A stretch of 19,611 nucleotides of DNA from Ramicandelaber brevisporus (taxonomy: Eukaryota > Kickxellomycota > Ramicandelaberales > Ramicandelaberaceae), in assembly GCA_025201865.1 (NCBI GenBank), contig MU602985.1, positions 8,316-27,926 on the forward strand, written 5' to 3'. Position numbers and translations under genes: made by a program. A model generated the notes under the pieces. That model did no database searches. It was not told the DNA's origin and saw nothing but the letters and a program-made list of their open reading frames with translations. Numbering within the stretch: position 1 is the first letter of the stretch; each line of letters starts with the position of its first letter. Below, piece by piece: positions 1 through 6,245 of the stretch.

Positions 1-168
1 AGCACCACCGACACATTCGGCAATACCGTCGACACATTCGGCAACACCGTCGACACGTTTGGCGTGGCGTCGACCGGCCATCCCGCATCCGCCTACTACA
101 CCGAGAGCATCGGCTACACCGCGCCGTATGCAGTCCAAACACCTCCACACTCTCCCGCGGCCAGATAG
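1..168 (+). CDS. C-terminal end of an unidentified protein (5' part outside window)
   Basis: Frame 1 is open from the window edge to a TAG at 166-168, giving 55 residues. The codons show strong third-position C/G preference, as expected for real coding sequence. The first 21 residues are a tandem repeat of T-V-D-T-F-G-N, and the tail is Ser/Tyr/Pro-rich, ending PPHSPAAR. There is no recognisable domain, so no function is proposed. The tail looks disordered and could belong to a surface, nuclear or scaffold protein. The gene is convergent with the MBF gene to its right, with 312 nt between the two stop codons. The alternative is that this is a chance open frame, but the repeat is in phase and the codon bias argues for coding. 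Confidence 0.55.
   Translation, partial: STTDTFGNTVDTFGNTVDTFGVASTGHPASAYYTESIGYTAPYAVQTPPHSPAAR
10..63 (+). repeat. 21-bp in-frame tandem repeat (about 2.6 units)
   Basis: Units start at 10, 31 and 52 with the core GACACATTCGGCAAYACCGTC. The first two full units differ by one base, and the third diverges after GACACGTTTGGC. The repeat length is a multiple of three and encodes T-V-D-T-F-G-N. The array may continue to the left of the window. Confidence 0.8.
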
Positions 169-220
169 CCAGCTGTCATTCAAAGCATTAAACAAAAACA
201 CTCACCTCATCTAATCAGCA

Positions 221-226
221 TTTATT
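221..226 (-). terminator. Candidate poly(A) signal (AATAAA) for the MBF gene
   Basis: The plus-strand TTTATT reads AATAAA on the minus strand, about 255 nt beyond the MBF stop codon. It is the only exact AATAAA I noted on that strand in the spacer. Fungal poly(A) signals are loose, so this is tentative. Confidence 0.3.
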
Positions 227-257
227 TTCTTTCATTCGCTCGCCCGTTACCCGAAAT

Positions 258-380
258 ATGGATCGCGATCTCGTTTCTGCTGCTTATTCTGCTGGTTTGG
301 ATGCCATTTCCGCTTCCAATTCTTCTGATGTTGCTGCCGTTTCTTGTGTTGTTTCAGCATTGTACAAACAAGACTATTAA
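258..380 (+). CDS. Candidate small ORF, 40 aa, unknown
   Basis: ATG at 258 to TAA at 378-380, encoding 40 residues that start MDRDLVSAAYSAG and end SALYKQDY. About half of the codons fit the RNY pattern (GAT, GTT, GCT, GCC, AAT), roughly twice the random expectation, which suggests selection for this frame. It resembles no family I know. Against it, the antisense strand is also open here (a K/Q-rich frame from an ATG complementary to about 358-360), and another plus frame reads as a hydrophobic Leu/Ile-rich stretch. It probably overlaps the MBF 3' UTR in antisense. It could instead be a terminal exon of an alternative transcript of the left gene. Confidence 0.3.
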   Translation: MDRDLVSAAYSAGLDAISASNSSDVAAVSCVVSALYKQDY

Positions 381-480
381 ATGAGAATAGAAAAAATTAA
401 AAGTAAAAAAGAATACTAAAACATGAACAGAAAAGAATGATAAAAAATAAGAATGTAAAAACAGAGCGAGAATCTGTTGA

Positions 481-3400
481 TTAGAGATTGGCATCACTTG
501 GGTGTAACAAAATGTTAGGTACATTAATTTCGGAATGTTGCTGCTGCTGCTGCTGCTGTTGATCATGAGTTGTATCGCCACCACTTTCGTCGTCGTCGGT
601 TGAAGATGCTGTTAGCATACCTGGGGCACTGGTCTTTGATGAAATGCCAGAATCGACCGCGGTAGAGCCATTTGTGGCTGTAGTTGATGATGATGTGGCA
701 GTAGGCTGTGGATCTGACAACATGGACTGGGCTGGCGATGTTAGTAATTCAGTGGGTTTGATTAGGCTCATGAAATCAGAAATGCGCAAAATGTCAGGTG
801 CGTCCATCTGAGGGCCAATTGAGGTTGCATCTTCAGCTGGCATGGCATTGTCTGATGGTGGCATTGAAGACAAGCCAAATACATTCTCGCTAATTGTGGC
901 TGCATCCGAGGTTACAGCTGTGGTCGGTTCAGCGACGCCATTAACAAGCTGTTCTAACCATTCGTCGACATCATCATCAGGAATTCCACAGGACACTGCC
1001 AGCACTCGCTTGTACAGCTGAGCATTCTTTGCAATGTCAGTCTCACCAACAGTTGAAGTTGCCGTTTCCGTTGCTGTTGCGGTTGTGGCTGTGGAGCCAG
1101 CAGCTGTTATACTTTCCTTAGACTCAGCCCTGGCCTTCATCAATGCGCGCAGTTCATCACGCTCTTCGTCAGTCACCATCTTGAGTCTCTGTGCAGCCAG
1201 TTTGGTCTTTTCTAATTCATCTTGATCAAAGCAGTGGCCCATGTGCAATCGCTGTCTGACTCTACTCAATTCATCACAGACTCTATGAATATCAGCTCGC
1301 AAGCCACTCTGGCCATCATCCAATGTTGCGCCTGATGATGTGGTTGTCAACAGTCGACCAAACAGAGCCTCGGCATCCGATGACCATCGAACAAGTGCGG
1401 AAATGGCATCAGAAACATTAGCCATCGCCGGCGCTTGTTTATATGCGAGTGTGCTGGTTGCAGAGTAATAGTCGCCGGAGCCGCTAATGCCAGCTGCCGA
1501 GGAAGAGCCAGCAAGCAAGGGACCACGGAGAGGACTGCGCATTGGGCTACGAAGCTGATGAGGTCGCATGTGGCGTCCAGCTGGCGATATTGCAACACTA
1601 TCCGAACCACTATGGCCACCCACCCGCTTGAATCGTGGACTGCCGCTGCCAGGAATAGCTGCTGTAATACGAGACTGGCTGCTGCTGACTGAGCCTTGAG
1701 CACTACCGCCGGCAGCCATACCAACTGGCAATTCTTCATCGGTGTCGGTTGTATCGTCCTCGTCATCACCATACTCGTCGTCAGTAAATGCATTTGAACG
1801 AAGCGAGCGAGGTCTCTCAATGACAATGTGACGAGGCATGGCCGACGCTGGAGTAACTGGAAGACGACTTGTGCCGCCAGGTATCAGGGCGGCATTGGCA
1901 GCAGCAATGGCAGCGAGCTTAGATATTGGCTTGCCAGGTGTGCGATTACTCAAAATGCCTCCGGCTGCTCGTGCTGATGAGGAGTCAGTATCGCTGTCTG
2001 TGGCTGTGGTTGTGGCATTGATGGCAGAGTCATCAAAAGTGCCAGCTGCGATTGGCTGTCTCTGCATCTGAGCACCAGTGATGGCATCCTGGTCAGGTTC
2101 TTCAGAGAAAAGAGGCGGCATTGAGTGTGACCGACTGGCTGTAGCCAAATGATGCAGCATGCGCAATGCAGGTGCTCCAGATGTATGCTTTGATAGCGCG
2201 ACACCGCTGTTACCACTATCATCCGATGCCTCGTCGCCTACTGCTGTGCCACTGGCTGCAGCGGCTGTAGTTGCTGTGGCTGAGATGGCCATGTCCGTGG
2301 TGGTGGCAGTAGTGGCTTGGTGAGAGTGTGGCCGAGGTGCAGTCAGCTGTTCAATGTGGAAGTCAATTGGAGTTAATCCTATCTTGTTTGGAATATGCTT
2401 ATTTGCACCCAATGAAAGCAATATTCTAGCCAAAGCACGCTGATGTAATCTGGCAGCGATACTCAGTGCAGTGTCTCCGTTGTCATCCTGCTGATCAATG
2501 AATGCAACCGTATCTGCATTGCGCGATATGATATTAATGGCCGATGCAACTGTCAATGGCTGTTGGTGGTGGCGATGATGGTGATGAGCAGAGGGTGACT
2601 GTTGATTGGATGCAGGGGAAACTGAAGCATTATCTGACACTCTATGACCATCCATATGACGCGCAATCCATACAATTAAGCATTCCAAATAATACTTTGC
2701 AGTTTTAGCCTGCCTACTTTTCCCTGCATTTTTGTCAGTCAGCGCAGCAGTTGGCGTCGTTGGTGTAAATACGTTGCTGGTGTTACTCATTCCGGATGAG
2801 TCGACCATCCCTGCAATTGGCATTGTAGAAGGCTGCGCAATAGAGGCTGATGCCATGACAATATGATGCAACACTGTGCGCATGTGGTTATCTGCAACTG
2901 GGATTGAATCGTGCAACAACTCCAATATACTTGGGAAGCATCCACCTGCGCTAACATCACTAGAGCTACGGCCACTTCCATCGCCACTGTGGTCATGGGC
3001 TGCACTGGTTTTAACTGCTCGAATCAATGGAGTTTCACCTGCATGATTAACACTGAATATATTACATCCACGGTTAACCAGTGCTTCCAGAACTTGAACT
3101 TTAGCCAAGGCAGCTGCCCAATGAATGGCTTTATGGCCATGTTCATCCAAGTCAACATTCAAGTCAAGATCGGGATCAACTGATGGATCGAGAAGGAATT
3201 CTGGCAAAGGTGCGCCATAATCGGATTCAACCAACAAAGACAGCAGGCGATGACTGCGTGATTCATTGGTCTCATTGGCAAAGCGAGATGAAGGCATTGG
3301 CTGAGGCATAAATGCGGGCACTGCATTGGCATGTGGATGGAAGTAGTGATGCGGCTGTTGATGTGGCTGCTGGCCATAATACATGTACTGTGGCGGATAT

Positions 3401-4779
3401 GGTGCCATGCTCTGTCCATTTACATGCATCTGCTGTTGCTGCTGCTGTTGCTGAACAGCGTATGGTGGATAGCTGTATGGACCTGGCGTGCCTTGACGCT
3501 GCTGCTGAGGCTGCTGCTGTTGCTGCTGCTGTAGTTGTTGGTGAGCAGACTGTGGGAGATCCATTGGACCCAAGAATGGAGAACCGCGCATGTGGGGAGG
3601 CACGTTGTATGGTGCAAGGCGTGGAGAGCTGGTCATGTGTGGGCGGAAAGCTGGGCTATACCCGGCTGCTGCCGAGACACCTGCTTGTCCTGGACGACCA
3701 ACGCTGCTGCTTGGAGGCACTGATTGTTGCTGCTGCTGCTGCTGTTGTTGCGGATGAGAGCCTGGAGGAGGTGGTGGCAGAGTAGAGGCAGATGGATATG
3801 GCGACAGCGAGTGGCCCATCATGACAGGTGGACGAGGACCGGCTGAATACATGCGGCCACCAGATTGTGGAGACGACAATATCATACCAGGCATTGAGCC
3901 AGGAGAGTAGCCATAGCCGGGAATCACAGACTGGTCAAAGTAGTCACTAGGACGGCCGGCGGGCATTGCACCAGGCTGTTGAGGAGGCAGCTGTGGAGAT
4001 GGCTGTTGACTTGACGGTTGCTGACGACCGCGCGGCGCCAGAGAGCCAGTTGGGACACGTGGCTCACCCATCCGCGGCTTCTTTGCAACATGGGCGGCAG
4101 CGGCGGCAGCAGTTGTCAGTGCTGCAGAATTGGCGGGAAGCGGAGCAATCGGAGGGAACTGCGAGACACGACGAGGCTTCCAGCCTGCGGCAGCTGGTTG
4201 TTCAGGGGAGGCTCCCGGCGCCTGCGGATGCGACGTCATCGACATTGCCCCGGATGCAGCAGAACCTGGCCCACTGCCAACAGCTGGGGTGCCCGCTGCG
4301 CTTGCGCTTGTGCTTGCACTCTTACCACCGGATGCAGGCCGCAGTTTCCGTTTCCTGTACCCAAACGGTGTCACCAGGCTATCCAGCGAGCCTGTTTGCT
4401 TTGCCGCAGCAATTGCCTCTGCTTTGACTTGCTGCTTCGTCGGAGTCTTGTCTGGCCTCGTTCCGCTCAGGCTTGGATCGTGGTCAAACAGGGGACGCAG
4501 CTCTTGCTCGACATTGTACCGCTTGGCCAAGTCCAGAGCGCGCTCAAACGGAACCCAAGTGCCCTGGTAGCCGCCGTAGCCACCCTGAACCTTTTCGTGA
4601 ACACCTGGATGGACCTCCTTTTCGAGCAGCTTGGTGCGCTTGCCCTTGTCGAAACCGGCAACCTTTAGAATGTGCGTGGCGTTTATCCATGAGTCAGCGC
4701 GTCGCCGCATGACGACAAACCCGCGGCCTTGGTATTCGTACACGGCAACGCCGGAGTAGTTGGCTGAATAAATCGGCAT
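481..4779 (-). CDS. MBP1: MBF-type APSES/ankyrin cell-cycle transcription factor (Mbp1/Res-like)
   Basis: A single uninterrupted 1432-residue frame. Residues 1-100 are a canonical APSES (KilA-N/Swi4-Mbp1) DNA-binding domain, with the family signatures MRRRADSWINATHILKVAG and GVHEKVQGGYGGYQGTWVP. A basic YRKRKLR near residue 142 is a likely NLS. Residues about 150-530 are disordered, with polyAla and three polyQ tracts (about 342-350, 414-424, 442-450). Ankyrin repeats occupy about 545-590 (HKAIHWAAAL) and about 764-806 (NGDTALSIAARL). They are split by the characteristic MBF insert CFPSILELLHDSIPVADN and KYYLECLIVWIARHMD. A coiled coil at about 1185-1222 and a helical tail (YKRVLAVSCGIPDDDVDEWL) match the partner-binding C-terminus. 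Known role: sequence-specific subunit of the G1/S factor MBF, binding ACGCGT. It is much longer than yeast Mbp1 (833 aa), because of low-complexity linkers. The start is set by the usual MxxIYSANYSG N-terminus. The gene is divergent from eIF4G. Confidence 0.94.
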   Translation of the reverse strand: MPIYSANYSGVAVYEYQGRGFVVMRRRADSWINATHILKVAGFDKGKRTKLLEKEVHPGVHEKVQGGYGGYQGTWVPFERALDLAKRYNVEQELRPLFDHDPSLSGTRPDKTPTKQQVKAEAIAAAKQTGSLDSLVTPFGYRKRKLRPASGGKSASTSASAAGTPAVGSGPGSAASGAMSMTSHPQAPGASPEQPAAAGWKPRRVSQFPPIAPLPANSAALTTAAAAAAHVAKKPRMGEPRVPTGSLAPRGRQQPSSQQPSPQLPPQQPGAMPAGRPSDYFDQSVIPGYGYSPGSMPGMILSSPQSGGRMYSAGPRPPVMMGHSLSPYPSASTLPPPPPGSHPQQQQQQQQQSVPPSSSVGRPGQAGVSAAAGYSPAFRPHMTSSPRLAPYNVPPHMRGSPFLGPMDLPQSAHQQLQQQQQQQPQQQRQGTPGPYSYPPYAVQQQQQQQQMHVNGQSMAPYPPQYMYYGQQPHQQPHHYFHPHANAVPAFMPQPMPSSRFANETNESRSHRLLSLLVESDYGAPLPEFLLDPSVDPDLDLNVDLDEHGHKAIHWAAALAKVQVLEALVNRGCNIFSVNHAGETPLIRAVKTSAAHDHSGDGSGRSSSDVSAGGCFPSILELLHDSIPVADNHMRTVLHHIVMASASIAQPSTMPIAGMVDSSGMSNTSNVFTPTTPTAALTDKNAGKSRQAKTAKYYLECLIVWIARHMDGHRVSDNASVSPASNQQSPSAHHHHRHHQQPLTVASAINIISRNADTVAFIDQQDDNGDTALSIAARLHQRALARILLSLGANKHIPNKIGLTPIDFHIEQLTAPRPHSHQATTATTTDMAISATATTAAAASGTAVGDEASDDSGNSGVALSKHTSGAPALRMLHHLATASRSHSMPPLFSEEPDQDAITGAQMQRQPIAAGTFDDSAINATTTATDSDTDSSSARAAGGILSNRTPGKPISKLAAIAAANAALIPGGTSRLPVTPASAMPRHIVIERPRSLRSNAFTDDEYGDDEDDTTDTDEELPVGMAAGGSAQGSVSSSQSRITAAIPGSGSPRFKRVGGHSGSDSVAISPAGRHMRPHQLRSPMRSPLRGPLLAGSSSAAGISGSGDYYSATSTLAYKQAPAMANVSDAISALVRWSSDAEALFGRLLTTTSSGATLDDGQSGLRADIHRVCDELSRVRQRLHMGHCFDQDELEKTKLAAQRLKMVTDEERDELRALMKARAESKESITAAGSTATTATATETATSTVGETDIAKNAQLYKRVLAVSCGIPDDDVDEWLEQLVNGVAEPTTAVTSDAATISENVFGLSSMPPSDNAMPAEDATSIGPQMDAPDILRISDFMSLIKPTELLTSPAQSMLSDPQPTATSSSTTATNGSTAVDSGISSKTSAPGMLTASSTDDDESGGDTTHDQQQQQQQQHSEINVPNILLHPSDANL

Positions 4780-4805
4780 GGCTGATGCTACTACTGCTAT
4801 TATTG

Positions 4806-4820
4806 CTGCTGCTGCTGCTT
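4806..4820. repeat. CTG/CAG trinucleotide run upstream of MBF start
   Basis: Five uninterrupted GCTGCT-type units lie in the likely 5' UTR of the MBF gene, about 30-40 nt before its ATG. On the mRNA strand they read (GCA)n. Confidence 0.7.
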
Positions 4821-4899
4821 TTGTGGTGTGTGTGTGCGTGTGTCTATAAGAATAAGCTATTGTACAGAACTATAATGAAGAACAGGCGGGAGTGAGAGA

Positions 4900-4905
4900 A
4901 CGCGT
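4900..4905. promoter_or_regulatory. MCB element ACGCGT
   Basis: A perfect palindromic MluI cell-cycle box, the binding site of MBF itself, lies 121 bp upstream of the MBF start codon. One such hexamer is expected roughly every 4 kb by chance, so the match alone is weak. Its position and neighbouring ACGCG cores make autoregulation plausible. Confidence 0.45.
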
Positions 4906-5117
4906 ACCGAGTTATGTACAACACGAACAAGGTATACAAGGAACGCCAAATGGAGAGCTGTCAAGAACAGAAACAGCGGAATGAACAGAAAGAAAGAAAG
5001 AAAAGGCTGGTGAGTGTGCACTTGAAATGCAAGATGAAACTCCCCAAATGAGACCAACACTCTCCTGGTGTTATTTTCGTTGCAAGTGATGAGTGAGGAA
5101 GTCGCGTTCTTTTTGCG

Positions 5118-5141
5118 TGCTGCTGCTGCTGCTGCTGCTGC
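5118..5141. repeat. (TGC)8 microsatellite
   Basis: Eight perfect TGC units in the divergent intergenic region. It lies inside the ATG-free minus-strand span, where it reads (GCA)8. No coding role is supported. Confidence 0.85.
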
Positions 5142-5398
5142 GCGCTCGTGTGTGTGTTTGTGCGTGTCTGTTGTGCTCGTTGCTGCCGTTGCTGATTCTC
5201 GTCTAGTGCGCGAGAGCAAAGGTATGACCGCCGGCAATGATAGCAAGAAGCAACCGTACAGGCACAGCTGGTTGTTCGTGTTCTGTGATGCAGAAGGCAA
5301 GTTGCTCGCGTGTTGGTAATTTAAGTCAAGAAAAAAAACAAAAAATTGCGTTCGCGTTCTGGTGGAAAGGAAAGTCAAACCAACCAGCCACCTTCGAC

Positions 5399-5458
5399 AC
5401 GACACAACACAACACAACACACAACACACACAACTCAGCACAACACACAACACAACAC
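5399..5458. repeat. Degenerate CACAA/ACACA array
   Basis: About 60 bp of irregular ACACA and CAACA units with almost no G on the plus strand. It is followed at 5484-5500 by a short CA run. The array is purine/pyrimidine-alternating and probably polymorphic. No function can be assigned. Confidence 0.75.
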
Positions 5459-5464
5459 GCGAAA
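5457..5464 (+). promoter_or_regulatory. Composite MCB/SCB-like site ACGCGAAA
   Basis: It contains both an ACGCG core (MBF) and CGCGAAA, which fits the SCB consensus CRCGAAA bound by Swi4-type APSES proteins. It lies 678 bp upstream of the MBF start and 782 bp upstream of eIF4G. A related AACGCGAA occurs on the minus strand at about 5352-5359. Confidence 0.35.
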
Positions 5465-5937
5465 GAAATGCAATGACAGGCGAACACACACACACGCACA
5501 CCACGTTCATGTTCATGTTTTTGTTCCTGTTCTTCTTCGTAAATTGATCCTCACAAGAGCACACGCATGTATAAGATGCGGGGTGGGAATCTGCTGTGAT
5601 GGCGATGGCGATGGTTATGATATTACTTGAAAGGAGTAATTGACCTGCATTTTATGAGGAATCCCCCTCCTCCGAGTGCGTATCCAGCAGTGAATGTCTC
5701 GCTGTTGATAATAAATCGGGTTCACAATCACCTCTCTTTTATTCACACGCATTTTTCCCCCCTCTTCATACACAGCTCTCTATAGACTTGTTTTTTTAAC
5801 CATTCAACCCAAATGCGTTGGGATTAATAATAACAAAACAGCACAGAGTGAAAGAGAGTGAGGAAAGAGAGTGAGGGAAAGAGTAATGGGCAAAAATGTG
5901 ACTCTGCATAAGACAAGGGTCCACGTTACATTGTGGG

Positions 5938-5979
5938 CTGCATTCTGCATTCTGCATCTTGCGTCCTGCATCCTGCACA
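5938..5979 (+). repeat. 7-bp tandem repeat CTGCATY, six units
   Basis: Units at 5938, 5945, 5952, 5959, 5966 and 5973 read CTGCATT, CTGCATT, CTGCATC, TTGCGTC, CTGCATC and CTGCACA. It lies 270-310 bp upstream of the eIF4G start. A further isolated CTGCAT lies at about 5913. Confidence 0.8.
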
Positions 5980-6039
5980 TTACGCATCATGCTGTCTCCA
6001 AACCGGATGTTGTCGTGCATGCGCTTTGAGTGCAGCCGT

Positions 6040-6063
6040 CCAATCAAAACGACGCGCCACGTG
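6040..6063 (+). promoter_or_regulatory. CCAAT box plus ACGCG and CACGTG E-box cluster
   Basis: CCAATCA starts at 6040, an ACGCG core lies at 6052-6056 and a palindromic CACGTG at 6058-6063, all within 24 bp and about 185-205 bp upstream of the eIF4G ATG. CCAAT is the HAP/NF-Y site, and CACGTG is the Cbf1/Pho4/Myc-type bHLH site. The cluster is a plausible core of the eIF4G upstream activating region. Confidence 0.4.
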
Positions 6064-6245
6064 CTCATTCTTCGTTCTCTTCCTCTATCCATTCCCCCCA
6101 AAAAAATACATTTCGATGCTCGCTTCTGAAAAATTCAATTTCTTTTTTTTTGCATCTGACATTGGACTTTTGCCCGCCAAGCAGCTTGATCTTGACTATC
6201 TCTGTTTCTCTCTCTCTTTTTTTCTTCCATTCTCTAACTTAGAAA

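Larger units (their letters stand above)
169..480. other. Convergent intergenic region / overlapping 3' UTRs
   Basis: This is the space between the stop of the left partial gene (plus) and the stop of the MBF gene (minus). It holds A-rich sequence just after the plus-strand stop (about 187-200) and TTTATT at 221-226, which reads AATAAA on the minus strand and could be the MBF poly(A) signal. It also holds a 40-codon plus-strand ORF at 258-380 and an AT-rich, A-rich stretch at 380-470. No RNA gene was recognised. Confidence 0.6.
4780..6245. other. Divergent promoter/leader region between MBF gene and eIF4G
   Basis: 1466 nt without a convincing gene. It is rich in simple repeats: CTG runs, a CACAA-type array, CA runs and a 7-bp CTGCATT array. 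The minus strand contains no ATG from 4780 to 5507, whereas the plus strand contains many over the same span, consistent with a long minus-strand 5' leader. Six ACGCG cores are present on one strand or the other (around 4900, 5103, 5307, 5353, 5457 and 6052). The eIF4G side carries CCAAT (6040-6044), CACGTG (6058-6063) and a long pyrimidine tract ending CTAACTTAG immediately before the start codon. The latter resembles a branch point plus 3' splice site, so a 5'-UTR intron is possible, though no strong donor stands out (GTGAGG at 5859 and 5871 are candidates). Confidence 0.7.

Noticed and set aside
211-218. CTAATCAG, identical to the octamer at 12793-12800, as a fused branch-point/acceptor signal
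   Set aside because: The same octamer also occurs inside eIF4G coding sequence (6499-6506 and near 7820), so it is not splice-specific in this window.
354-584. 76-aa minus-strand frame overlapping the MBF 3' end
   Set aside because: Poly-Ser out-of-frame reading of the CTG/polyQ tract followed by Phe/Leu-rich AT sequence; a shadow.
4857-5564. 235-aa minus-strand frame in the divergent intergenic region
   Set aside because: The product is Cys/Val, Leu and Ala low-complexity derived from CA and CTG repeats. It has no domain and is better explained as MBF leader lacking ATG and few stops.
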